Origin: Methylocystis parvus OBBP
GTDB taxonomy: Bacteria; Pseudomonadota; Alphaproteobacteria; Rhizobiales; Beijerinckiaceae
Assembly: GCF_027571405.1 (NCBI RefSeq)
Contig: NZ_CP092968.1
Location: 2,356,001-2,420,000 of the forward strand
DNA: 64,000 nt
Direction: 5' to 3'
In this document: positions 42,993-51,724 of the stretch, piece after piece
How positions within the stretch are numbered: position 1 is the stretch's first letter
Layout of the letters: each line of letters starts with the position of its first letter
The notes under the pieces: model-generated
What the model was told of the DNA's origin: nothing
The model's input: the letters and a program-made list of their open reading frames with translations, nothing else
Databases searched by the model: none
Program-made: the position numbers and the translations under genes

Positions 42993-45611
42993 CTAGCGTC
43001 GAAGAGTCGGGGAAAGTTCGCGAGCGGCATGCGCTGCGAGAAACGCGGCAAGCTGGTCCTTTTCTCGCTGCAGCCTGCTGGCTTCTCTCAACGGCGTCAA
43101 TCCGTTGGCCACGGCGAGCAGGCCGCCAATCTGATTGAAAACCATCGAATGCATCACGCCGAAATTGCCAAACAGGGCGCCTGCCACGCAGACCAGGTTA
43201 GAAGCCAGAATCATCTTCCAGCTGCGGTCAATATTACGCTGGAGATCGTGCGAGACGTCGCGTAGATGAAGCAGCTTTTGAAGGCTCTCCTCCATGAACA
43301 CGATCTGGGCGGTGTCGGTGGCGATGCTCGACGCGCCGCGCAACGAGATCGAGACGTCGGCTTTCTTCAACGCGATGGAGTCGTTGACGCCATCGCCGAT
43401 GAAGCAGACGCGACGGCCTTCCTTTTGGAGAGTCTCTACGTAACGCGCCTTGTCCTGAGGAAGCACTTCAGCGAAGTAACGATCCATGCCCAGACGTTCC
43501 GCGAGCCGCTGGGTCGGACGCTCGTGATCGCCGGAAATGATCGCGAGATGTTCAGCGCCGCGCGCCCGTAGACCCGCTATGACGTCGACGACTTCGCTGC
43601 GTTCGGCGGCCTGCAGTTCGATGGCGCCGCCGAGCTTGTCGTCCACGCCGACCATGATCAATGAGTGGCCTTCGTCATGAACCCGGGCAATCTCGCGGTC
43701 GAGTTCGGGAGGAAACAAAATCCCTTCATGTTTCATGAAGCGCGCGCTGCCGACGCGTACGACATGACCGTCGACGCCGACCGTGACGCCGTAACCGACC
43801 GCATATTTCGATTCGTCCGTCTTCGGCATCGGCAGTCCGAGTCCGTTGAACTTGTCGAGAACGGCCTTTGCGATCGGATGACTGAATTTATTCTCGGCCG
43901 CGGCCGTCCATTGCAGAATCTTTTTCTCGTCATAGCCTTCGAAGGTCAGGATCTGGCCCACCTCCGGCCGTTCGCGAGTCAGGGTTCCCGTCTTGTCGAA
44001 GAGGAACGTGTCGACGTCGTTCATCGTTTCCAGCGCACGGCCGGATTTGACGAGAATGCCATGCTGAGCGCACAGCGTCAGCGAAGAAAGCATGGCGATG
44101 GGAGCCGCCATCCGAATGCCCGTGCCCAAATCGCAATTGACAACGGCGACGGCGCTGTTGACGCCGCGCGCCGCGAGGCTGACGGCGCCGAGCGCGAGAG
44201 TCGGGGCGACGGCTCGATCGGCGAGTTTCTCCCCTTTCGACTGAGCGTCGAGCGTGTAGCCGGCCGTGTCGTTGAGGATTTGGGCGAGCTTGGCGGATGT
44301 CGTGTCCTCGCCGGCGCTCGTCACCGCCACGCGGACCTTTCCGGCGATCAGCGTCGTCGCCGCCAGAACCTTGTCGCCCTTGATTTTCTCGACCGGCGCG
44401 GATTCGCCCGTCAACGCATGTTGGTCGACCATGGCCATGCCGTCCACGACCTCGCCGTCGACAGGCGCGGATTCGCCCGTATGCACGATGATGACATCGC
44501 CGACCCGCACTTTCTCGAGCGGCGTCTCGATTTCCTCGCCGTCGCTCTCGAGCCAGACGAAGCGCGGCTGCTTGCCGAAAACGTTGACGAGCATTTTCTT
44601 GGAATCCTGCTCGGTCTTTTCGACGAGCTTCCGCGAAATGCTGAGCGTAAGGCCGAGTACGGAGCCCGCGAATATCTGGTTCGTCGCAAGACACGCCGCG
44701 ACGACGATGGCGTCGAGCACGTCCACGCCGAGTCGCTTTTCCTTGAAAGCGACGTTGTAGGCGCCTTTGAAGCTCGGAATCACGGAATAAAGAAACACGG
44801 CGGCGCTGAGCGGCGTCAAGGCCGGAAAGGCGAAACGACTTGCCGCGGCGAGAAGGACAGACAAAACCGATACGGGAAGATCGAGATCGACCGGCGACGG
44901 CCCGTTATCGACAGCCTTTTCGAGCGCGGAATCCAAAATCTCGATGATTTGATGCTTTCGAATCTGCTTGGGGTTGTAATGAATGAGGACGCTGCCCGTG
45001 AGCTCCTGGGTCGAGAAACGATCGACGCCGAACGTGTTGACCAGCTCCGCCTCGATCGACTGACGTAATTCGCGACGCCGGAACAAGGCCGGATTGTGCA
45101 GCCGGATGCGGCCAGGAATCTCGTGCTTCACGATCCAGGTCGACACCCAAGCCGCATATCGGAAAAGACGGAACGCGGGCTCCCTTCCGAGATATTGCGA
45201 AACGTCGGCGACTCTCCGGCCGGTCCGCGGACCGGCGCGGAAAGCGGCGGCCAGCGCTTTCAGCGACGCCGCGGGATCTGCTGCGCCCGGCAAAAATTCG
45301 ATTTCCGCGCGACGCGCCGTTGCGTCGACCGCGACGCTAGCGACGCTCGGGACCGCGAAGACTTGCCGATAAAACGCTCTGGCGAGCTCGCCGCGCGGAT
45401 CCGTGAATAATGCCGAACTGACGAACTCGACGCGCATCGATCCGTCCGCGGCCTCGAACAGGTCCACGCGCTCGGCGAGCGGGCGCCGCGCTCTTGCAAT
45501 CGGCTCCGCGAGCCGTTGGGGCGGCAAGACCTGCGGTCGATCGGGCCCAGGGGCTTTCGCGGGGAAAAGCTCCTTGAGCGTCCAGGACTCGGTGAAGGCG
45601 GCAGACGTCAT
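42993..45611 (-). CDS. P1B-like metal-transporting P-type ATPase (active motifs intact)
   Basis: 872 residues. Intact catalytic motifs: TGES at 401-404, D539-KTGT phosphorylation site, KFSHPIAK, SGDHE, and GDGVND at 739-744. The N-terminus carries two HMA-like folds without CxxC (for example IPGRIRLHNPALFRRRELRQ). The membrane metal motif is NCDLGTG at 492-498 rather than CPC or SPC, so the metal cannot be predicted. It is preceded by a 94-residue protein gene and followed by a J-domain gene, and is divergent from a degenerate paralogue. Box F lies upstream of the operon. Confidence 0.85.
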   Translation of the reverse strand: MTSAAFTESWTLKELFPAKAPGPDRPQVLPPQRLAEPIARARRPLAERVDLFEAADGSMRVEFVSSALFTDPRGELARAFYRQVFAVPSVASVAVDATARRAEIEFLPGAADPAASLKALAAAFRAGPRTGRRVADVSQYLGREPAFRLFRYAAWVSTWIVKHEIPGRIRLHNPALFRRRELRQSIEAELVNTFGVDRFSTQELTGSVLIHYNPKQIRKHQIIEILDSALEKAVDNGPSPVDLDLPVSVLSVLLAAASRFAFPALTPLSAAVFLYSVIPSFKGAYNVAFKEKRLGVDVLDAIVVAACLATNQIFAGSVLGLTLSISRKLVEKTEQDSKKMLVNVFGKQPRFVWLESDGEEIETPLEKVRVGDVIIVHTGESAPVDGEVVDGMAMVDQHALTGESAPVEKIKGDKVLAATTLIAGKVRVAVTSAGEDTTSAKLAQILNDTAGYTLDAQSKGEKLADRAVAPTLALGAVSLAARGVNSAVAVVNCDLGTGIRMAAPIAMLSSLTLCAQHGILVKSGRALETMNDVDTFLFDKTGTLTRERPEVGQILTFEGYDEKKILQWTAAAENKFSHPIAKAVLDKFNGLGLPMPKTDESKYAVGYGVTVGVDGHVVRVGSARFMKHEGILFPPELDREIARVHDEGHSLIMVGVDDKLGGAIELQAAERSEVVDVIAGLRARGAEHLAIISGDHERPTQRLAERLGMDRYFAEVLPQDKARYVETLQKEGRRVCFIGDGVNDSIALKKADVSISLRGASSIATDTAQIVFMEESLQKLLHLRDVSHDLQRNIDRSWKMILASNLVCVAGALFGNFGVMHSMVFNQIGGLLAVANGLTPLREASRLQREKDQLAAFLAAHAARELSPTLRR

Positions 45612-45643
45612 ATCGGGTCACTTTTCGATTGAGCGCAGGCGGA

Positions 45644-45928
45644 TCAGGCGTCGCTTCCGGCGCGGGGCGCGACTGGATCGGGCAGGACGGATGGGCGCGC
45701 TTCCGCGCGCCGATCTTCAATCGCTTCGATCCCGAGCAACAGCTGCCGCGCGACGGCGACGTAAAGGGACGCGATGGCTTCGCCCGCCGCGGCGAGCGGA
45801 GTCATACGGTCGGTTTGCGCCTGTTGGGGCGTGGGTGGCGACTCGCCGCGGCTTTCCCCAAGGGCTCTGACCCGCCGGGACTCGAGGCCGAGGCGTCTCG
45901 GAATGCGCGGTGAATCATTGAAATTCAT
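45644..45928 (-). CDS. Small protein leading the P-type ATPase operon
   Basis: 94 residues: an arginine-rich N-terminus (RIPRRLGLESRRVRALGESR) and a helical middle (AAAGEAIASLYVAVARQLLL, GIEAIED). AAGGAAATC lies before the chosen ATG at 45928. It ends 32 bases before the ATPase start. No family recognised; a regulatory or assembly subunit is possible. Confidence 0.55.
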   Translation of the reverse strand: MNFNDSPRIPRRLGLESRRVRALGESRGESPPTPQQAQTDRMTPLAAAGEAIASLYVAVARQLLLGIEAIEDRRAEARPSVLPDPVAPRAGSDA

Positions 45929-45979
45929 ATGATTTCCTTGAGGCCAAAGATTATTGCGACAGCCTAATGACATGATCCA

Positions 45980-45997
45980 TAAAGTCAAGTAAGTCTA
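45980..45997. promoter_or_regulatory. Island box F
   Basis: Read on the minus strand it is TAGACTTACTTGACTTTA, matching TAGACTGTATTGACTATC of the box A region at 12 of 18 bases. It lies in the 98-base divergent gap between the ATPase operon (start 45928) and the degenerate paralogue (start 46027). It does not form a good dyad. Confidence 0.4.
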
Positions 45998-46026
45998 TTA
46001 AACAAGTTATCTGCTGGGGAGCATGC

Positions 46027-48690
46027 ATGCCGCAGGCGGCGATCGTCGGATCGAGAACGCGATCGGTGCGGACCAGAGTCGGAAAGGCTCCCGGTCGGCC
46101 GCTCGTACGATTCACGCCCAAGGGAATTCGTTTCCGCGCCGAGGCGGTATTCGCCGGGAAGTCCGACCGGCATGTCCGGGAATTTCTAACGCGCGCTTTC
46201 GCGTTGCAGGAAGTCGAGGCGGTCACGCTTTTCCCTGGCCAGACCAAGATCGACGTCGAGCTGCGCGCTTCGGCGCTCGCGGTCCGGGCGTGGCGCAAGC
46301 TCGGCGCGCTGTTGCGCGGGGCGAGCGCGCCGGACAGCTCCGTTCGAGAACGCATTGTGAGCCAAATTTCGGGCTTGGGCCTTGAAGAGCTTGCCCCTGG
46401 CGTTCCCGTTCGCGTGGGCCGCCACGGCGGCGCCCTCACAATATGGCGTGTGCGTCAGCTCGCCGCTGACAGGCTGCGAATTTCTCACCCGGCGCTGCGC
46501 CGCCGCAGAGATCTGTCACACCGGCTACGGTTCGAGCTTTCGGCCCTCCACGGCGTCGAAGCCCATTCGACCAATCCGCTGACCGGCGCGATCTCCGTTC
46601 GGTTCGACCCCAATCTGCTAGAGGGCGACAGACTCATCGCCGCGCTGGAGAAAGCCTGGCCCCGTCTGCTTTCCGGTCTGGAGCCGCCGCTCTCACCCCG
46701 TAAACTCGTTGCAGCCGGGGGGCTCCTGACGCTCGCCGCCACGGCGCAGTTCTTCCGCCCGGCGCTTCGGCCGTTCGCCGTCCTCGGCATCGCCCTTTAT
46801 GGCCTGCCGAACGTCATCGCCGCCGCGAGGCAGCTCTCGCGTGGCGAAGTCGGGCTGCCCATGCTCTATTCGACCGGCATGGCGTTCATGTTGTGGAGCG
46901 GCATGCCCTTCTCGTCCGCCGTCATGGCGGTCTTCATGCAGAGCTGGCCGCGTCTTTCGCAGAAAGCCGCGCAACGCGTCGATCGAGAATTATTCGGAAA
47001 TTCGAGGCGGCGCTTCGTCTGGGCGCGACTACGACAAAATGACGGCGCGGAGATTCGCATCGACGTGGACCGCCTCGAGGAAGGCGATATCGTTTTGCTG
47101 CGCGCGGGAGAATATGCGCCAGTCGACGGAATCGTGTCGGAAGGTTTCGCGGCCGTCGACGAGGACATGCTGACCGGCGTAATGGGCGCAATCGACAAGG
47201 CTCCCGGCGACCGGGTCTTCGCCTCCACCTTCTTGCGCGCGGGCTTCTTAGCTCTTCGCGTCTGCCGCGCCGGCGGACGCTCGGCCAACAACGCCATTGC
47301 CGAAAGATTGCCTTATGGCGTCATTCCGCACCTGCCTTCCAGCGCCGAAGTCGAGCGCATCGCCAATCGCAACGCCAAACCGGCGCTCGCACTGGCGGCG
47401 TTTGCGCTCGTCGCCACGCGCACGCCCCGAACCGCGCAAGCCGTTATCCGCCCGGATTACGCCACCGCCCCACGTTTGAGCGCGCAACTTTCGACCGTAA
47501 TCGGCGTCGGCGAAGCGCTACGCCAAGGCGTATTTTTCCGGGCGCCGAGCGCGCTTGATCGCCTGCTCGGCACGAATGTCTATGTTTTCGACGATAGCGC
47601 TGGTCTGGATAGGGGACGTGTCGCCGTCGCGGACATATGCGCTGCAGGCGATATCGACCGGCTGGAAATATTGAAGCTCGCCACGGCCGCCTTCGCGAAG
47701 CGCGGCGACGCGCGCGCCCGGGCGTTGCGCGCGGAAAGCGCGCATCGCCGTATCGAATTGCCGAAACTTTTACGTCGACGCCGCCTCGCAGGCGCGATCC
47801 GATTCGAGGATAGCATTGGTCGTCTGATCGAGGTGGCGACGACCTCCTATATCGATCTCGCGGGGCTCGCTGTGCACGAGTCTCTTGCAACCTCGCTCGC
47901 GGCCGCCGACATCAATCTCGATCCCGCACGGGATCCGCGCGATGCGGATCTGCGTCCGCTCTGGGTGGCGCGCACAGGAGAGGCGCTTGGCGCCGTTTCG
48001 TTCGAGCGGCGCGAACCCGGCGTCCTGTCGGCGATCGAAGCGCTGCGGCTGCGAAATCCCAAAGCGCGCTTCATTTATCTTTCCGGGTCCCCACAAGACG
48101 TCGCCCAATTCGTCGCTTCACGCGCGGGAATAGAGACCGCAATCGGCGGCCTGGATCCTGACGCCAAAGCCCGAACCATCCGCGATATCAGCCGGCGCGC
48201 TGTTTGGATTGGCGACGGCGCCGCAGCAGCGTCACGCCCTTCAATGGCGGCCAGCACGATCAGCATATCGATCGGCGGCGCGCCGACCTTGCTGGACGAC
48301 GCGGCCGATATCGTCCTCCTGCACCAGGAACTGTCGGACATTTTGACGATCCGCCAGCTCGCGCAGGCGCATCTCGCCCGCCTGCGCGCCGATTACCGTA
48401 CGGTTTACGCGGCCAACCTTCTCGGCGCCGCCGGCGGCTTCATACTTGGCTTCGGCAGTCTGCAAGCCGGCCTCGCGTCGAATTTCGGAACCGGCCTCGT
48501 CCTGTCCGCGCGTTGGAACGATCTGAAATGTCTGGCGCGCGCGTCCGAGCGTCGCGACATCGCCAGATTGACCGCGCCGACAGAGGAGCTGGAATACGAG
48601 CAAAGGGAAATGATCGGCCTCGGCGCCGACGACGCTGCGATCAACTTTCCCGACCTCATCGAGCAGGCGCCCGTGACCGACGGCGTCTGA
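46027..48690 (+). CDS. Degenerate P-type ATPase paralogue (probable pseudoenzyme)
   Basis: 887 uninterrupted residues, alignable end to end with the divergent ATPase: DRLRISHPALRRRRDLSHRL matches its HMA-like domain, GDIVLLRAGEYAPVDGIVSE its actuator, and the ends also match. Yet every catalytic motif is changed: TGES is TGVM (383-386), DKTGT is D522-DSAG, the HP of the nucleotide domain is gone, and GDGVND is GDGAAA (729-734). The phosphorylatable Asp remains but its supporting residues do not. The long intact frame argues against simple decay. A regulatory or structural partner of the active pump is my inference. Confidence 0.8.
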   Translation: MPQAAIVGSRTRSVRTRVGKAPGRPLVRFTPKGIRFRAEAVFAGKSDRHVREFLTRAFALQEVEAVTLFPGQTKIDVELRASALAVRAWRKLGALLRGASAPDSSVRERIVSQISGLGLEELAPGVPVRVGRHGGALTIWRVRQLAADRLRISHPALRRRRDLSHRLRFELSALHGVEAHSTNPLTGAISVRFDPNLLEGDRLIAALEKAWPRLLSGLEPPLSPRKLVAAGGLLTLAATAQFFRPALRPFAVLGIALYGLPNVIAAARQLSRGEVGLPMLYSTGMAFMLWSGMPFSSAVMAVFMQSWPRLSQKAAQRVDRELFGNSRRRFVWARLRQNDGAEIRIDVDRLEEGDIVLLRAGEYAPVDGIVSEGFAAVDEDMLTGVMGAIDKAPGDRVFASTFLRAGFLALRVCRAGGRSANNAIAERLPYGVIPHLPSSAEVERIANRNAKPALALAAFALVATRTPRTAQAVIRPDYATAPRLSAQLSTVIGVGEALRQGVFFRAPSALDRLLGTNVYVFDDSAGLDRGRVAVADICAAGDIDRLEILKLATAAFAKRGDARARALRAESAHRRIELPKLLRRRRLAGAIRFEDSIGRLIEVATTSYIDLAGLAVHESLATSLAAADINLDPARDPRDADLRPLWVARTGEALGAVSFERREPGVLSAIEALRLRNPKARFIYLSGSPQDVAQFVASRAGIETAIGGLDPDAKARTIRDISRRAVWIGDGAAAASRPSMAASTISISIGGAPTLLDDAADIVLLHQELSDILTIRQLAQAHLARLRADYRTVYAANLLGAAGGFILGFGSLQAGLASNFGTGLVLSARWNDLKCLARASERRDIARLTAPTEELEYEQREMIGLGADDAAINFPDLIEQAPVTDGV

Positions 48691-48736
48691 GGGGTGAGCA
48701 AGAAACGTGGAACGCGCCGATCTTTAGTTGAGTTAC

Positions 48737-48753
48737 TCTATAGACTATATTAG
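48737..48753. promoter_or_regulatory. Island box B
   Basis: TCTATAGACTATATTAG, flanked by TACT...AGTA. It lies 35 bases before the start of the first sulfate-binding protein gene and closely matches box A upstream of cysA. Confidence 0.5.
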
Positions 48754-48788
48754 TAATCCCCATGGACGTAAGCTGGAGAAGGTGACGG

Positions 48789-49820
48789 ATGCGGATTAGC
48801 TGGGTCAATATCGGGGCCATTGCGGCGAGCGTCCTCGCTGTCGGGCTGATCGCGGGCAAAAATGTTGGCGGAAGCGCCGCGCATCAGATACTGAACGTTT
48901 CCTACGATCCGACGCGAGAGCTTTATCAGCGCCTCAATCCGGTTTTCATCGCCAAATATGAGAAGGAAACCGGCGAAAATGTCGGCGTGCGCCAGTCCCA
49001 TGGCGGCTCGTCTTACCAGGCCCGACAGGTCGCAAATGGCGAACAGACCGCGGATGTCGTAACGCTTGGTCTGCCCTCCGACGTTGAAGGCCTCGAAAAG
49101 CGCGGCCTTATCAAAAGCGATTGGCGCGGGCGCCTGCCGGACGACGCCCAGCCATATCACTCCACGATCGTCTTCGTCGTGAGAAAAGACAATCCGCTCA
49201 ATATTCGCGATTGGCCCGATCTCATCCGCCCTGGCGTTGAAATCATCACTCCGGATCCAAAGACGTCCGGAAACGGCAAGCTCACCGCGCTGTCCGCCTG
49301 GGGATATGTCGTCGCGCATGGCGGAGACGAGTTCGAGGCGCATAATTTTCTCAAGAAACTTTATGACCACGCTCCCTTTCTCGTGCCGGCCGCGCGCGCG
49401 GCCGGCGTCGCTTTCGCGATCGAGAAAAAGGGCGACGTCAATATCGCATGGGAAAACGAAGCGCTGCGGGAAGTGGACGAATCGAAGGGCGCGCTGGAGA
49501 TCGTCTATCCCTCGATCAGCATTCTCGCCGAGCCTTCCGTCGCCTGGGTCGACGCCAATGTCGAGAAACACAAGAGCGCGGCGCTCGCCGAAGCCTATCT
49601 ACGCTTTCTCTTCACCGAAGACGCGCAGGAAATCATCGCGCGCGAGGGCTATCGACCCTCCAACGAGAAGGTGCTGGCGCGGCACGCGGACCGCCTCCCG
49701 GAGATCAATCTTTTCCCGATCACGCTGATCGCCAAAAGCTGGAGCGACGCGCAGCAGAAATTTTTCGCTGAAAACGGCGTGATCGACACCTTTTACGTTC
49801 CCAAGCCCCGCAGTGAATGA
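48789..49820 (+). CDS. sbp: Periplasmic sulfate-binding protein (Sbp/CysP type), first copy
   Basis: 343 residues: N-terminal signal or anchor (IGAIAASVLAVGLIAGK), then ILNVSYDPTRELYQRLNPVF, QSHGGSSYQARQVANG, DVVTLGLPSDV and TPDPKTSGNGKL, all typical of the sulfate-binding family, in which the SYDPTRE, HGGS and KTSG segments surround the anion. It starts the operon SBP-SulP-SBP. Box B sits upstream. It may deliver sulfate to a CysTWA importer encoded elsewhere, or in some way assist the adjacent SulP protein. Confidence 0.9.
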   Translation: MRISWVNIGAIAASVLAVGLIAGKNVGGSAAHQILNVSYDPTRELYQRLNPVFIAKYEKETGENVGVRQSHGGSSYQARQVANGEQTADVVTLGLPSDVEGLEKRGLIKSDWRGRLPDDAQPYHSTIVFVVRKDNPLNIRDWPDLIRPGVEIITPDPKTSGNGKLTALSAWGYVVAHGGDEFEAHNFLKKLYDHAPFLVPAARAAGVAFAIEKKGDVNIAWENEALREVDESKGALEIVYPSISILAEPSVAWVDANVEKHKSAALAEAYLRFLFTEDAQEIIAREGYRPSNEKVLARHADRLPEINLFPITLIAKSWSDAQQKFFAENGVIDTFYVPKPRSE

Positions 49821-49856
49821 CGCCTTTGCCGTGGCGCTTTTCAAAGGATTAGAGAC

Positions 49857-51644
49857 TTGACTGAAGCCGCATTCTCCACGTCCCCGCCCTCCTTGAATTG
49901 GCTCAAATCAAAGCGGTTTCAAAACTTCCGCAAGGATTTGGTCGCAGGCGCCACCGTGGCGGCGATCTCTCTGCCGCAAAGCATGGCCTATGCGCTCATC
50001 GCCGGCGTCGATCCGCGCTTTGGTCTCTATACGGCGATCGTCTTTACTGCCGTCGCGGGAATTTTCGGTTCGTCGAACCATCTCGTCAACGGCCCGACCG
50101 GGGCCGTGTCGCTTGTCACCTTCAGCGCCCTCGCCTTCATCGATCCGGACGCCAAACTCGACGCCTATGAAGCGATGTTCCTTCTGGCTGTGATGGTTGG
50201 CATCGTTCAGATCACGATCGCCGTCACGCGGCTCGGCGACGTTACGCGCTATATTTCCGAATCCGTCGTGACAGGCTTCATCTCCGGCGCCGCCTTCCTG
50301 ACGATCATCGGTCAGATTGCAAATGCGCTCGGGGTGAAGGCTCAAGGCACCGGGCATCAGCATGTTCTCTATCGGCTCTATCTGACGCTGACGCAGCCCG
50401 GCCCTTTCAACTACAAGGCCATCGTCATCAGCGGCAGCGCAATCCTCTTCGCAATTTACGGACGTAAGCTCATCCGCAAAGTGGGGCTTCCGCAAATCGA
50501 AATGCTGCTCGCGGTCATTCTGCTCTCCGCCGCCGCCTATTTCGTCGGATGGTCGCAATTTGCGCCCGGCGCAAAGCCCGCCGTACCGTTGATCGAGGCG
50601 ATTCCCGCCGCGCTGCCCGGGCTCCACGTCCCCTCGATCAAACTCGAATGGCTCGTCGACATGTCGTCATCGGCGGTGTCGATCGGCATTCTCGGACTGC
50701 TCGAAGCGCTCGCCATCGCCAAGGCAGTCGCACACAGCTCGCGCCAACAGCTCGATTACAATCGCCAGTGCCTGGCCGAAGGGATCGGCAATCTCGTCGG
50801 CGGCTTCTTCCGCTGCATGCCCGGCGCCGGATCGCTTTCACGCACGGCGATCAACTATTCCGCCGGCGCTGTGACTCGGTTCTCCGGCGTCTTCACGGCA
50901 GCGATCGTCGCGTTTGCAGTGCTAATGCTCGGCCCGCTCGCCGCCTATATTCCCAAGGCGGTTCTCGCGGGTCTCCTGATCGTCGCCGCCTCCCGACTGA
51001 TCGACGTTGAACGCATCCGCTATACGGCGACGGCCTCGCGCGCCGACGCAATTCTTCTCGTGACGACCGCGCTCGCGGCGGTTTTCATCGAAGTCGAGTT
51101 CGCGATCCTCATCGGTTCGACCGTTTCCATCATCTGGTACATTCTGCGCGCGTCGCAATTGAAGGTTCAGGAGTTGATCGTTTCGCCCGAACAGGTCGTG
51201 CGCGCCCGCATCGCCTCCGACCCGCCGACAAGCGACGTGCTCATCTATGATATCGAAGGGGAGTTCTTCTTCGGCGCCGCGCCGGATCTCGACAAATATC
51301 TGCGCACGGCGGCGGATGAAGCTGTCAGGCGCAAAGCTCATTTCATTGTTCTCCGTCTGAAGCGCGTCCGCAACCCGGACGCCGTCGCACTCGAGACATT
51401 GGACATTTTTCTTAAAGAGGCGCGTCGAGACGGCTTGACGATCCTTCTCGCCGGCGTTCGACCGGATCTGCACGATGCGCTCGAGCGCATCGGCATCGCC
51501 AAGCGCCACGGAGAGGGCCTGATCTTCCGGGAAGAAGAGAAAGACTATTCCGCAACCTTGAGCGCCGTTCGCAAGGCCTACGACCTTGCGACGGCGCAAC
51601 TCGCGGATCGAGACGCGAAGACGCCTGTCTATTATCTTGTGTAA
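49857..51644 (+). CDS. SulP-family anion permease with STAS domain
   Basis: 595 residues from a TTG start, with AAGGA 9 bases upstream. The membrane part has the SulP signature region DLVAGATVAAISLPQSMAYA and NLVGGFFRCMPGAGSLSRTA; about 12-14 helices. A cytoplasmic STAS domain follows (about 455-560; VLIYDIEGEFFFGAAPDLDK). SulP proteins carry sulfate, bicarbonate or carboxylates, usually with sodium or protons. Being flanked by sulfate-binding proteins, sulfate is the likely cargo, although SulP carriers do not normally use binding proteins. Confidence 0.9.
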   Translation: MTEAAFSTSPPSLNWLKSKRFQNFRKDLVAGATVAAISLPQSMAYALIAGVDPRFGLYTAIVFTAVAGIFGSSNHLVNGPTGAVSLVTFSALAFIDPDAKLDAYEAMFLLAVMVGIVQITIAVTRLGDVTRYISESVVTGFISGAAFLTIIGQIANALGVKAQGTGHQHVLYRLYLTLTQPGPFNYKAIVISGSAILFAIYGRKLIRKVGLPQIEMLLAVILLSAAAYFVGWSQFAPGAKPAVPLIEAIPAALPGLHVPSIKLEWLVDMSSSAVSIGILGLLEALAIAKAVAHSSRQQLDYNRQCLAEGIGNLVGGFFRCMPGAGSLSRTAINYSAGAVTRFSGVFTAAIVAFAVLMLGPLAAYIPKAVLAGLLIVAASRLIDVERIRYTATASRADAILLVTTALAAVFIEVEFAILIGSTVSIIWYILRASQLKVQELIVSPEQVVRARIASDPPTSDVLIYDIEGEFFFGAAPDLDKYLRTAADEAVRRKAHFIVLRLKRVRNPDAVALETLDIFLKEARRDGLTILLAGVRPDLHDALERIGIAKRHGEGLIFREEEKDYSATLSAVRKAYDLATAQLADRDAKTPVYYLV

Positions 51645-51724
51645 CGTCTGATCGGGCTCCCGCCCGGCGTCGCCGGCGCAAGCGCGAGCCCATTGATCCA
51701 ATAGCCGGCTTCGGGAGCGACGCG

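Noticed and set aside
43665..45068. 467-codon plus-strand frame opposite the P-type ATPase
   Set aside because: Antisense shadow of a gene with clear catalytic motifs.
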